A stretch of 64,000 nucleotides of DNA from CAVSJA01 sp963728145 (GCA_963728145.1 CAVSJA010000003.1:297384-361383); one strand, 5' to 3'; numbered from the stretch's first letter, positions 1 to 9,604 are shown. Made by a program: numbers and translations. Notes: generated by a model not told the origin, from the letters alone.

Positions 1-1961
1 TCATTCCTTCGGGCCAGTTCAATGAATCGAAAATGCGGAAAATGTCTACTCCTTTTTCCCATGAACGCTCAATGAACATTTCAACCAGATTGTCAGGATA
101 GGCAGTATATCCAATCGCATTAGATCCGCGGATCAGCATTTGAAACAAAATATTCGGAATTCTTTCGCGTAACAATTCCAATCGCTGCCAGGGATCTTCA
201 TGCAGGAATCGCAGGGCCACGTCGAAGGTTGCGCCGCCCCAGACTTCCATTGAAAAAAGTTCAGGATGATTGCGTGAGAAGTTCTCTGCTGTCTTAACCA
301 TATCGATCGTGCGAACACGGGTAGCCAATAGCGATTGATGCGCATCTCTTAGCGTGGTATCCGTATAAAGAATATGCTCACGTGATTTTATCCAGTCAAT
401 AAATTTTTCTCTCCCCATTTCTTTGAGCAGGTCCTTGCTGCCCTGTGGGGCGATAACTCTTTTTAATTCTGGTATGACGGGATTACGAAAACTAATCGAT
501 GGATTGACGGATGGTACATCCGGGTTTCCATTCACGATTACTTCGGCGATATATTGAAGTGCTTTTGTTCCTCTATCCTGTCGAAGCGCGAGCTGGAACA
601 ATTCAGGATGTGTATCAATAAAATCTACTGTTGCATTGCCAGATTGAAAAGTTTTGTTTTGCAGTACATTTTCAAGAAATAGAATATTCGTCTTCACACC
701 CCTGATCCGGAATTCCTTCAATGTTCTGTACCAGGCGTTCACAGGTCTCAGTTAGGGTTCTTCCCGATGCGGTGATCTTTACCAGCAATGAATCAAAGAA
801 TGGAGAAATGCTTACACCCGGATAGGAACTGCCTTCATCCAATCGAATACCGGGTCCTCCTGCATTGCGATAGGCGATCAATGTTCCATAATCGGGTTTG
901 AAATTCTGAGAAGGATCTTCTGTTGTGACCCTGCACTGAATGGCCACGCCGGAGATTGATAATTGATCCTGTGATTGAATATTTATCTCGGGATCGGTTA
1001 ATTTGATTCCTTGCGCGATCAGTATCTGGTTCTTTACAATATCAATTCCGGTCACTTCTTCGGTAACGGTATGTTCTACCTGTATGCGTGGATTGACTTC
1101 TATAAAATATATATTCTCATCCTTATCCGTGAGAAACTCAACCGTACCCACATTATCATAATTAACCGACTTGCATATGCGAACTGCATACTCGTACAGT
1201 TTATTCCTGGTTTCTTTCTTTAAGCTTAATGCCGGTGCCATCTCAACGACTTTTTGAAACCGACGTTGAACGGAACAATCTCTTTCAAATAAATGAACAA
1301 TATTCCCTGCCTTATCACCCATGATCTGTACTTCGATATGTTTGGGTGATTCGATGAATTTTTCAAAGAATACGGTATCGTCGCCAAATGCAGTCTTTGC
1401 CTCATTGCGTGCTTCGGGAAGAGATTGTTTTAGTTGTTCATCATTTCGTACCACACGCATGCCCCTGCCGCCGCCACCTGCAGATGCTTTAATGATGATC
1501 GGGTAACCGATTCTATTTGCTTCTTTCAATCCAATCGTTACATCTTTCAAATCAACCTCACTATCGGTGATCATTGGGACCTTTTCTCTCTTCGCTATTT
1601 TTTTTGCAGCGATCTTATCTCCCAACATCTGCATTACCTCAGGCGAAGGGCCGATGAATTGAATGCCTGCTTCCCTGCATTTCCCTGCAAAAATTGCATT
1701 TTCCGATAGAAATCCATATCCCGGGTGAATTGCATCTACGCTTTCGCGTTTGGCCACGCGAATTAATTCATCCATATCCAGGTAAGGTTTCAATGGATCA
1801 TCATTCCGGCCTATCTGGTAAGATTCATCAGCCTTATAGCGGTGAAGGGAGTAGCGGTCTTCATAAGTATAAACAGCAATGGTCTTAATATTTAACTCCG
1901 AGGCAGCACGAAGTATGCGAATAGCAATTTCCCCCCGGTTGGCGACAAGAATTTTTTTCAT
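1..1961 (-). CDS. pyc: Pyruvate carboxylase, partial, one frameshift
   Basis: Biotin-dependent enzyme that carboxylates pyruvate to oxaloacetate, replenishing the TCA cycle. The N-terminal biotin carboxylase domain is clear: it opens MKKILVANRGEIAIRI, has the glycine-rich ATP-grasp loop (KASAGGGGRGMR, residues 159-169) and the EVNPRIQVEHTVTEEVTG motif (about 288-305). Near base 720 the frame changes; the other frame continues as EFRIRGVKTN and reaches the carboxyltransferase domain, whose metal-site segment DTTLRDAHQSLLATRV lies near bases 305-355. The gene runs off the window's left edge, so the rest of that domain and the biotinyl domain are not seen. The start at 1961 is chosen because homologues begin at MKKILVANRGE; the upstream in-frame extension looks non-coding. 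The single indel is probably a sequencing error. Acetyl-CoA carboxylase subunit AccC is excluded by the carboxyltransferase segment that follows. Confidence 0.93.
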
Positions 1962-2100
1962 AGCAAGCGTTGGCGATAAAGGTAGAGAAGAAAGAAGAAG
2001 GAATAATGAACATTCAAATAACATTCATTCAATGAGAAAAAGTGCTGCAAGTTTTATAGCATGATTTTGTAAGGAACGCAAAAAACACTAAGGATCTAAT

Positions 2101-2845
2101 ATGCGGCGTTTTGTTCGGCTCCTTCGGAGCCGTCGTCGTGGGGACGTCGGGCTACCAACATTTGACCCCTACGGGGTCAGAAAGAAATCAATAAAAGCAG
2201 TTTTCTCTTTATGTGTTGTCCCGATCGATCCGATAGTTATCGCGAGCAGAATGATGACGTTGGAGTCTTGCCTAAACCTTTTAGAGTTGATGTTGTTAAA
2301 GAGCGGATTCGATTTCGGAATAAGTCGAACCAATAATGACCTTGTAAGTTTGGCTCTTCGGAGCCGTCGTCATGGGGGCGATTGGGTGCTTGCAGACATT
2401 TCGTCCCCCAAATCCGGGTCAGAAGGAGAAACTCGAGTAAACAGCAGTTTTGCTCATTAGGTGTTGTCCCGACCGATCCGAACATAGATAATCGTGAGAG
2501 AACTGATGACGTTGAGTCTTGCTAAACCTTTGAAAGTTTATGTTGTTAAAGAGCGGCTATTCGATTTCAGAGATAAGTTGAACCAGCAATGAACTTCGAA
2601 TCGTTCGGCTCCTTCGGAGCCGAACCTCGTTGCATTAACGGATTGTTTTGTTCAATTACGCATTGAGCGTACCACCATGGCACGTACATAAATAAAACAA
2701 AAGCCCCAGAGATTCTACAAAGCTGTGACCCCTTCGGGGTCAGAAAGAAATCTTTATTGATCCTGTATTCGACCCCGAAGGGGTCAAATCTTGGTAGCTG
2801 CAATAGAATTTCGCTCCCCCCAATCCGGCTCCGAAGGAGCCGAAC
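2101..2845. repeat. Palindrome-rich intergenic repeat field, about 250-base tandem unit
   Basis: Non-coding stretch with two families of short perfect palindromes. Family one reads CGGCTCCTTCGGAGCCG or its GAA-loop complement (2116-2132, a degenerate copy near 2350-2364, 2606-2622, 2826-2842). Family two reads GACCCCTTCGGGGTC or close variants (2164-2178, 2727-2741, 2771-2785). The palindromes sit on a larger direct repeat: about 2200-2345 and about 2450-2595 align over most of their length, sharing GTTGTCCCGA, GATGACGTTG, TTAAAGAGCGG and TGAACCA blocks. Open frames here are accidental. Similar mobile palindromes are common between genes in Bacteroidetes; no transposase is present. Confidence 0.8.
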
Positions 2846-2920
2846 CTCGACGTAGTGGTGCGTGAACTGCTCTGTAGAATTGATGTTACGCCCAACATCA
2901 CCCACAGCGTATTCATAAAA

Positions 2921-2950
2921 CGAAAAATCCCCCGCAATGCGAGGGATTTT
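2921..2950 (-). terminator. Rho-independent terminator
   Basis: Read on the minus strand, AAAATCCC pairs with GGGATTTT around a CG-rich loop and is followed by a T-run. It lies just after the stop of the lysine-rich small gene, so it likely ends the rplU-rpmA-small gene transcript. Confidence 0.7.
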
Positions 2951-2974
2951 ATTATTTTCTGCTAATAAGACTAA

Positions 2975-3055
2975 CTACTTCTTCTTCTTTGCAGTTTTCT
3001 TTGCTGCTTTTCTCTTTGTTGTCTTTTTCTTAGCAGCTTTTTTCTTTGTTGCCAT
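2975..3055 (-). CDS. Lysine/alanine-rich basic peptide, 26 aa
   Basis: A 26-residue frame starting MATKKKAAKKKTTKRK and made almost only of Lys, Ala, Thr and Arg. It resembles histone H1 tails and the very short basic proteins many Bacteroidetes encode; a nucleic-acid-binding role is inference from composition. It lies 100 bases downstream of rpmA on the same strand and directly before a terminator, which supports a real transcript. The repetitive AAG/GCN codons could also arise from a low-complexity expansion. No domain can be recognised. Confidence 0.55.
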   Translation of the reverse strand: MATKKKAAKKKTTKRKAAKKTAKKKK

Positions 3056-3157
3056 TTTTTGTGAATTTAACGGTTAGTAAATAGAATTTAATGATATTAA
3101 AAATAATAAACTATTTCAAACCGCCAAAATTTTTTTTCACATTTTGGGAAAAAAGCC

Positions 3158-3415
3158 TTATGCTATGGGAACGATATTAACGATCGTCCTATCGCTCTTA
3201 CTCTTTTTAAATTCAACTACACCATCGGTTAATGCAAACAAAGTAAAATCTTTTCCAACTCCAACATTCTTACCTGGGTGATAAACCGTACCGCGTTGAC
3301 GAACGATTATATTGCCAGCAATAGCAGCCTGACCACCGAAAATTTTTACACCTAAGCGTTTGCTTTGTGAATCGCGACCATTCTTTACACTGCCTTCACC
3401 TTTTTTATGTGCCAT
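3158..3415 (-). CDS. rpmA: 50S ribosomal protein L27
   Basis: Large-subunit ribosomal protein whose N-terminus reaches the peptidyl-transferase centre. The 85-residue product begins MAHKKGEGSVKNGRDSQSKRLGVK and contains GNIIVRQRGTVYHPGKNVGVGKD, both diagnostic for L27. Length is normal for the family. It follows rplU by 60 bases on the same strand, the usual rplU-rpmA operon order. The N-terminus begins directly at the mature-type sequence, without the cleavable extension found in Firmicutes L27. Confidence 0.97.
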   Translation of the reverse strand: MAHKKGEGSVKNGRDSQSKRLGVKIFGGQAAIAGNIIVRQRGTVYHPGKNVGVGKDFTLFALTDGVVEFKKSKSDRTIVNIVPIA

Positions 3416-3427
3416 GAGAAATTATTT

Positions 3428-3455
3428 TAGATTTACGATTTTAGATTTCAGATTT
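3428..3455. repeat. Heptamer tandem repeat, 4 units
   Basis: Four consecutive 7-base units (TAGATTT, ACGATTT, TAGATTT, CAGATTT) fill the gap between rplU and rpmA. The 7-base period is shared with repeats at 4063-4125 and 8427-8461, although the unit sequence differs at each locus. Confidence 0.6.
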
Positions 3456-3475
3456 AATGTATGCGAAGAATCTAA

Positions 3476-3817
3476 TTACTCTGGGCCTTCTTCTTTTTCT
3501 GATTTCTTTCTGCTTGCACCGATTGACAATACTTTTATTTGAGTGTAATGTGTACGATGTCCGTGTTTTTTACGGAAGCCTTTTCTTCTTTTTTGTTTGT
3601 AGGCGATTACTTTATCACCCTGAACATGGTCGAGTATTTCGGCTTTTACTTTTACCTTCACATCTTTACCGACGGTTAGCTTTCCATCGTTATCTGTCAT
3701 TAATACTTCAGCGAATTCTACTTTATCTCCGGGCAGGCCTTCGAGATGAGGAACATATAAGGTTTGATCTTTCTGAACCCTGAATTGCTGACCGGCTATT
3801 TTTACGACTGCAAACAT
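3476..3817 (-). CDS. rplU: 50S ribosomal protein L21
   Basis: Large-subunit ribosomal protein binding 23S rRNA. The product starts MFAVVKIAGQQFRVQKD, typical of L21, and carries the conserved basic stretch KQKRRKGFRKKHGHRTHYTQ (about residues 74-93). At 113 residues it is slightly longer than the usual ~103; the extra C-terminal tail (SRKKSEKEEGPE) is charged and probably disordered. First gene of the rplU-rpmA pair. Confidence 0.97.
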   Translation of the reverse strand: MFAVVKIAGQQFRVQKDQTLYVPHLEGLPGDKVEFAEVLMTDNDGKLTVGKDVKVKVKAEILDHVQGDKVIAYKQKRRKGFRKKHGHRTHYTQIKVLSIGASRKKSEKEEGPE

Positions 3818-4062
3818 AAATTCGTGGATTAATTCCGAAAAATTTCGGGAGGCAAAGGTAGGGGTTTCAGTCAGACAATGAATGCGTTAGCGAAAGTTTT
3901 TTTTACTCCTTGAACTATCGTCGGAACCGGCATTTTTCCTCCTCTTCTTAGGTGTTCAGTATCAATAGGCAAGAACCACCCAAAAATCGCGAAAATCGGG
4001 ATCAGCCCCATAAATCTATGGGCAAGCCAAGGAAACGCGGCTTAATTCGGACCCAATTTTCC

Positions 4063-4125
4063 CCTTGCCTTTTGCCTATCGCCTATTGCCTTTTGCCCAT
4101 TACCTATTGCCCATTGCCTATTGTT
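4063..4125. repeat. Heptamer tandem repeat (TATTGCC type), 9 units
   Basis: Nine consecutive 7-base units close to TATTGCC / TTTTGCC / CATTGCC occupy most of the gap before the GH3 gene, ending 35 bases before its start. There is no gene between 3818 and 4159. The units are imperfect but never break the 7-base phase. Confidence 0.75.
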
Positions 4126-4159
4126 TTAATTCAGTACGTTTGTCACTTGATTCAGGGCT

Positions 4160-5654
4160 ATGAAGATCAAATCATTTCTGGCAAAACCATTTGCCAATTA
4201 TATATATAAAGGTATTCGCAAAGGGATGGCAACAGCGGTAGAGGACCAGGAATCGATCCTCAAGGAATTGCTGAAGATGGGCAAGGATACTGAATTCGGA
4301 AAAGAATTCCGCCTTGGCGATGTACACACACACGAAGAATTTACCCAGGCAATTCTTGTACGAGATTATGAACAGTTCAAACCTTATATCGATAAGATAA
4401 AAGAAGGAAAGCATAATGTATTATGGAAGGGTAAGCCAATTTACTTCGCCAAAACTTCAGGTACAACCAGCGGAGTTAAATACATTCCCATATCAAAGGA
4501 ATCCATCTCCAATCATATCAATACTGCCCGCAATGCTTTACTTTGTTATATCGCTGAATCAGGCAATACAAGATTTACAGATGGCAAGATGATCTTTCTT
4601 TCAGGTTCGCCGGAATTGGAACGGGTAGGAGGTATTCCAACAGGAAGATTAAGCGGAATCGTAAATCATCATGTGCCAAGTTACCTTCGAACGAATCAGC
4701 TTCCTTCATACGAAACCAATTGCATCGAAGAATGGGAAACCAAACTGGATAAGATCGTTGATGAAACGATTAACCAGGATATGACCCTGATCAGCGGCAT
4801 TCCACCCTGGATGCAGATGTATTTTGATCGATTGATGCAGATGAGCAGTAAAAAAGTTAGCGAGCTATTCCCAAATTTTTCCGTGATGGTACACGGTGGT
4901 GTAAATTTTGAACCATACAAGTCAAAATTGTTTGAAAGCATTGGAAAGAAGATCGCGTCAATTGAAACTTTTCCCGCATCTGAAGGTTTTTTTGCTTTCC
5001 AGGATTCGCAGAAAGAAGAAGGATTATTGTTGAATACGAATAGCGGTATCTTTTTTGAATTTATTCCCGCAGCAGAAATGTTCCATGAGAATCCTACGCG
5101 AATATCATTGAAAGATGTAAAAGTTGGCGAGAATTATGCGCTTGTCATAAATAGCAATGCAGGTCTTTGGGGTTATAATCTTGGTGATACCGTAAAATTT
5201 GTTTCTACAAATCCATATCGGATTGTTGTGACCGGCAGAATCAAACATTTTATTTCAGCATTTGGTGAACATGTAATCGGTGAAGAAGTTGAATATAGTC
5301 TGATGAAAGCAGCAAAGGAAGAAGGAATACATATTACTGAATTTACGGTAGCCCCGATGATCAGCCAGGGGAAAGGTAAATCATATCATGAATGGTTTAT
5401 TGAATTTGAGAATAAGCCGGCTAATCTCGAAGAATTTGCAGATAAGGTGGATCATAATCTTCGTGACAAAAATATTTATTACGATGACCTGATCAGTGGA
5501 AATATTTTACTGCCACTTCAAATTCGCCCTGTTAAGAAAGAATGGATTTATTGATTATATGAAATCGATCGGTAAATTGGGTGGACAGAACAAAGTACCA
5601 CGACTGAGCAATGACCGAAAACTTGCAGAGGACCTCGAAAAATATGTAGAATAG
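4160..5654 (+). CDS. GH3 auxin-responsive promoter family protein, C-terminal frameshift
   Basis: Member of the adenylate-forming GH3 fold; plant relatives conjugate amino acids to jasmonate or auxin, but the bacterial substrate is unknown. Visible signatures are FAKTSGTTSGVKYIPIS (ATP-binding P-loop, about residues 95-112), ASEGFFAFQ (about 275) and LGDTVKFVSTNPYRI followed by TGRIKHFISAFGEHV in the C-terminal half. One frame stops at 5554; the neighbouring frame continues about 35 residues from near 5540 (GFIDYMKSIGKLGGQNKVPRLSNDR) to a stop at 5652-5654, giving the usual ~500 residues. The indel lies next to an A-rich run and is probably an error. It stands alone, with dxr following. Confidence 0.88.
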
Positions 5655-5713
5655 AATTTAGTTGCATCAATGTGGAATTTCTTTACTTTTAAGACCTTAG
5701 CTCAAACAGGTTC

Positions 5714-6893
5714 ATGTCAAATACCTCCGACGAGTACGGCGCATAGCATTATTTGGATCTACCGGTTCAATCGGCAGGCAGGCGCTTGAAGTGATCGAGA
5801 GCAATCCGGAATGATTTTCTGTTGAAATACTCACTGCACAGAACAATGAGGAATTGCTGATCCAACAGGCATTGGAGTTTCAACCCAATATGGTTGTAAT
5901 TGGCGATGAAAAAAAATATCAAAAAGTAAAAGAAGCACTTGTCAACAACCGATATAAAAGTTTTTGCCGGTGAAAAAGCATTGGAAGAAGTGGCTGCATA
6001 TGGATTGTTATGACCTGATGCTGGCTGCAATTGTTGGTTTTGCAGGATTAAAACCTACATTAAAAGCAATTGATAATGGAAAAGCGAGTTGCGCTGGCCA
6101 ATAAAGAAACACTTGGTTGTGGCCGGTGATATTGTGATGCAAAAAGCAGTGGAGAACAGGGTGCCGGTAATTCCGGTCGATTCCGAACATTCTGCCATTT
6201 TTCAATGCCTGGTAGGGGAGAAGAGAAATCAAGATTGAGAAAGTAATTCTTACTGCATCGGTGGACCTTTTCTTGGAAAGAAACCAAACTACCTGGTGAA
6301 TGTAAAAAGAGATCATGCACTGCAGCATCCCAACTGGAAGATGGGTGCAAAGATCACGATTGATTCTGCTACGCTAATGAATAAGGGACTGGAGATGATT
6401 GAGGCGAAATGGTTGTTTAATCTCAAGCCCGATCAGATCCAGGTGGTGGTTCATCCTCAAAGTATTATTCATAGTCATGGTTCAGTTTGAAGATGGAAGC
6501 ATTAAAGCGCAGATGGGATTGCCGGATATGAAGATTGCCGATTCAATATGCACTGGCATTTCCTCAGCGCATACCAAATAATTTTCCCCGCTATGATTTC
6601 AGAAAACCGAATACAATTGACATTTGAAGAACCAGATATGAAAACATTCCGAAATCTGCATTGGCAATGGATGCACTGTATAAAGGCGGCAATCTTCCTT
6701 GCGTGTTGAATGCCGCCAATGAAATAGCGGTTTATGCCTTTCTTACGCAACCGGATTGGTTTCCTGGATATGACCGATCTGATCGAAAGAACCATGCAAA
6801 TATGTTCCCTTCATCGAAAAGCCTACACTGGAAGAATATTTTGAAAGCGATGGGGAGGCCCGTAATTTTGCTGCTTCGTTGATAAAATTGTGA
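5714..6893 (+). pseudogene. dxr: 1-deoxy-D-xylulose 5-phosphate reductoisomerase, multiply frameshifted
   Basis: First committed enzyme of the MEP isoprenoid pathway (NADPH-dependent DXP to MEP). No frame is open throughout, but reading across frames recovers the protein in order: ALFGSTGSIGRQALEVIE (NADPH-binding), LLIQQALEFQPNMVVIGDE, LMLAAIVGFAGLKPTLKAI, VPVIPVDSEHSAIFQCL (the metal/substrate SEH segment), HPNWKMGAKITIDSATLMNK, EAKWLFNL then VVHPQSIIHS, and the end EARNFAASLIKL. At least eight indels are needed over ~390 codons. The enzyme is normally essential where the MEP pathway is used, and the protein sequence is well conserved between breaks, so dense sequencing error is more likely than decay. 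Followed by rseP, as in many Bacteroidetes. Confidence 0.85.
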
Positions 6894-7034
6894 TTCTCAT
6901 CTAAACTAATAACTCTATTCGTTTCGTTAAATAATGGCAGATAATTCACGCGAACGGCTTGTGAAGGCGGGCATATTTATCCGATATTTGGTCTCTTTTT
7001 TATCAAGTCCGATCCGGATTAACTATTAGTATAT

Positions 7035-8425
7035 ATGTATTTATTAGCAATTAATTGGGTCAGTGAGTTGGAATAAAAGCAGGGCAGTTGATCCTTGTCT
7101 TATCTATCCTGGTGATATTGCATGAAATGGGACATTATCTCCCGGCTCGTTGGTTTAAATGCCGCGTAGAGAAATTCTACCTTTTTTTTGATCCCTGGTT
7201 TTCACTGGTAAAAAAGAAAATAGGCGATACTGTATATGGTATTGGATGGTTGCCATTGGGCGGATATGTGAAGATATCGGGAATGATAGATGAGAGCATG
7301 GACAAGGAAGCAATGAAACAACCGCCAAAAGCCATGGGAATTCAGAAGTAAACCGGCCTGGCAGCGACTTGATCATTATGATCGGTGGCGTTACTGTTAA
7401 CCTATTCTTGGCTTTCTATTATTTGGGATGATCCTGTTGTGATATGGGGAGAGAAGAAGATTGCCAATGGAGAAATTGAAGTATGGTATAATGGTGATAA
7501 TCCAATTAGTGAAAAGGTTGGATTAAAAAATGGCGATAAGATTGATTAGCTATTGATGGAGACAGCGTCAGTGATTATTTTGAAAACCTGAGCCGCGATA
7601 TTATATTGGAAGAAGCTAAAACATACAGGTAGAAAGAGATGGGCAAATGCATCAGATCTTCCGATTCCTGCAGGTACGATCCGTAGAACTTAATTAAACA
7701 GAAAAGTGAGCATTGTATAACTCCGCGAGCATTTCCGACTAGTGATACGGTATGTATGTTAAACAAGCATACAATTTACGCAAACAGGCGTTAAAGAAAG
7801 ATGATCATATAGTTGCGATTAACTCAATGCCGGTTACAGTTCTTTGATGAATACATCCAGGATGAAAATAAAATACAAGAATCGGAGAAGTAACGCTGAA
7901 CGGTATTAAGAAGTGGAGATACTGTTAATTGTCAAGGCCAACACTGATTCAATGGTGCAATTGGGATTCCATTCAGGATGACGGCAAATCAAAACTTGCG
8001 GAGTATATCATATGAATCGAGAAATATGGTTTTTTTGCAGCATTCCCGGCAGGAGTTAAAAAAGGTTGGGAGACACTGATAGATGAATGTGAAGAATTTT
8101 AAGTTATTGTTCACATCCCCGGAAGTAAAGGCCAGTGAATCACTCGGAAGTTTTATTAAGCATTGGCAGTATGTTTGCCGCGCAGTGGAATTGGGAAAGA
8201 TTCTGGACCATGACAGCATTTTTAAGTATTGTACTCGCATTTATGAACATACTTCCAATCCCAGCATTGGATGGAGGACATGTTATGTTTACCTTATATG
8301 AAATGATCAGCGGCGAAAGCCCAGCGAGAAATTCATGGAATATGCCCAGATGGCTGGCATGATTTTGTTCTGGACTGATGGCATATGCGTTGGGACTCGA
8401 TATTTTCAGGATATTCCGAGGATAG
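7035..8425 (+). pseudogene. rseP: RIP metalloprotease RseP, multiply frameshifted
   Basis: Inner-membrane site-2 zinc protease that cleaves transmembrane substrates such as anti-sigma factors. Recoverable pieces in order: MYLLAINWVS at the start, LVLSILVILHEMGHYLPARWF with the HExxH zinc motif (near 7115), KIGDTVYGIGWLPLGGYVKISGMIDESMDKE, IIMIGGVTVN, PDZ-like fragments, then ASESLGSF, LSIVLAFMNILPIPALDGGHVMF (the NxxPxPxLDGG zinc-ligand motif) and a final GLDIFRIFRG. As in dxr just upstream, numerous single-base shifts break the frame while motifs stay intact, which argues for read error. The catalytic residues are all present. Confidence 0.83.
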
Positions 8426-8426
8426 C

Positions 8427-8461
8427 GTTTGGAGTTTGGCGTTTGGAGTTTGGCGTTAGGA
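8427..8461. repeat. Heptamer tandem repeat (GTTTGGM), 5 units
   Basis: GTTTGGA and GTTTGGC alternate in perfect 7-base phase four times, then GTTAGGA. It begins immediately after the rseP stop codon. Confidence 0.7.
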
Positions 8462-8528
8462 TCCAGACTCCAATCTTGACAATTCTTTAAGCAAATCGCA
8501 TATTAACAAATCGTAAATCGGATCCCCA

Positions 8529-8558
8529 TTTAAAATGGGGACGTATTTCGTAAATTTG
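8529..8558 (+). promoter_or_regulatory. Bacteroidetes-type promoter for ssrA
   Basis: TAAATTTG at 8551-8558 fits the Bacteroidetes -7 consensus TAnnTTTG exactly, and TTTA at 8529-8532 sits about 18 bases upstream where the TTTG-like -33 element is expected. The tmRNA begins 29 bases downstream. The -33 match is imperfect. Confidence 0.45.
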
Positions 8559-8586
8559 CAATCTGCAATTGTCAATTTAAAATAAC

Positions 8587-8960
8587 GGGGCTGTGCCTGG
8601 TTTTGACAGCGTAGATCTTTGAAAGTGTAAGCATGCCGTGCGTTGGATAATTAGCACGTATAATCTGAATATTCAAAACTACAAATGGCAATACACAGTA
8701 TGCCATGGCTGCCTAATCAGTGATTAAGTAGTCATTAGGGCCGCCGGAGCAGGTTTGTCTGTTACCATGCTCCGCCGCCGACTCAAAACAAATACAGAAT
8801 GCTGCAACCGAAGGCTGTGACGGTTGCTTAAGACTATTCAGCTAAGTGATGAATTGGTTTGTTCATTTCCTGTTCATTCCCGACAAACAATAATGAAATA
8901 AGCATGTAGAAAGCTTTTGACGAATATGTTTGGACAGCGGTTCGATTCCGCTCACCTCCA
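8587..8960 (+). ncRNA. ssrA: Transfer-messenger RNA (tmRNA)
   Basis: Rescues ribosomes stalled on broken mRNA by acting as tRNA-Ala and then as a short message. The 5' end GGGGCTGTGCCTGGTTTTGACAG and the 3' T-arm GGTTCGATTCCGCTCACCTCC are typical of one-piece tmRNA. The tag frame ends GGC AAT ACA CAG TAT GCC ATG GCT GCC TAA (8687-8716), giving GNTQYAMAA, with the hydrophobic end recognised by ClpXP-type proteases. GC-rich pseudoknot arms follow (CCGCCGGAGCA, CCGAAGGCTGTGACGG). Acceptor-stem pairing of GGGGCTG with CACCTCC leaves one C-C mismatch at position 5, perhaps a base error, and the encoded 3' end is ACC then T, not a full CCA. The exact 5' and 3' ends are inferred from this pairing. 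Confidence 0.93.
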
Positions 8961-9121
8961 CCTTCGCCCGCCGAAGCTTTAGCGTAGGCGGGCCTTACAT
9001 TTTTAAACATTCTTCAATTCAGGCGGGCTTCGGTGGACGCGGTCCACTTGCCCACCGTGCTCCTACGCTGAAACTTCGGCGCAAGCGTAAGCTTTAGTGT
9101 AGGTAAGTTTTGTTTTTAAAG

Positions 9122-9148
9122 GCAGCATTGAACAAGTGCTGCTTTTTT
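9122..9148 (+). terminator. Intrinsic terminator downstream of tmRNA
   Basis: GCAGCA (9122-9127) pairs with TGCTGC (9137-9142), followed by six T. It lies 160 bases past the mature tmRNA end; the intervening stretch holds GC-rich inverted motifs (CCCGCCGAAGC / GGCGGGC). It may end the ssrA precursor. Confidence 0.6.
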
Positions 9149-9166
9149 ATTTGTGCCATTATCAAA

Positions 9167-9218
9167 AATATGTTTGGACAGTAGTTCGTCCTGAAATTTC
9201 GGGACCGCTCTCCACCAA
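9167..9218 (+). repeat. Degenerate second copy of the tmRNA 3' end
   Basis: AATATGTTTGGACAG followed by a GTTCG and then CCGCTCTCCACCA repeats the tmRNA's last ~40 bases (8922-8962). The copy is interrupted by a small palindrome, TCCTGAAATTTCGGGA. Such 3'-end duplications are typical footprints of elements that integrate into tmRNA genes. No integrase gene is found between the two copies. Confidence 0.55.
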
Positions 9219-9338
9219 TTCCAGTTCAGGAACATTAATTCCAGTTCATTTATTCCAGTCTATGTTTAATGTTCCTGGTTAACTATATACTAGCTGGGAC
9301 AAACTTACCTTCAAGGTAAATGCCAAGTTGGGTAAAAA

Positions 9339-9491
9339 ATGGAAATTAACTACTTCGAAGAAAACCCCAATGTGGTCTCAATTATAATCAGGAGTAACCG
9401 GGGAACCGAAAAAGATACATCGGGAGTAAAACCCGAAAAATTTATCAGGCAAGTCTCTATAGTCAGCAAGCTTCATTCCATGTATCGATAA
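9339..9491 (+). CDS. Possible small ORF, 50 aa, unknown
   Basis: ATG-started frame beginning MEINYFEENPNVVSIIIRSN, not recognised. It lies between the tmRNA 3' duplication and the candidate small RNA, has no evident ribosome-binding site, and could be chance. The amino-acid composition is plausible for a real protein. It might be a remnant of an element inserted at the tmRNA. Confidence 0.25.
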   Translation: MEINYFEENPNVVSIIIRSNRGTEKDTSGVKPEKFIRQVSIVSKLHSMYR

Positions 9492-9568
9492 GTTTATCAT
9501 AGGTTATTGAAGTGAACATTAAGTAATGTTGGCTTTTCCGCATTCACAAAGGGTTTAATAAAAAAAAA

Positions 9569-9598
9569 TTTGAATGTGGTTTCTAAAGCGTATATTCG
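9569..9598 (+). promoter_or_regulatory. Bacteroidetes-type promoter of candidate small RNA
   Basis: TTTG at 9569-9572 and TATATTCG at 9591-9598 are spaced 18 bases apart, fitting the -33 TTTG and -7 TAnnTTTG layout with one mismatch. Transcription would start near 9605. Confidence 0.5.
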
Positions 9599-9604
9599 CT
9601 GTTC

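Noticed and set aside
2101..2460. Open frames within the palindrome field, and a possible CRISPR array
   Set aside because: Repeats are palindromic and irregularly spaced, with no regular spacers and no cas genes; the frames follow the repeat sequence.
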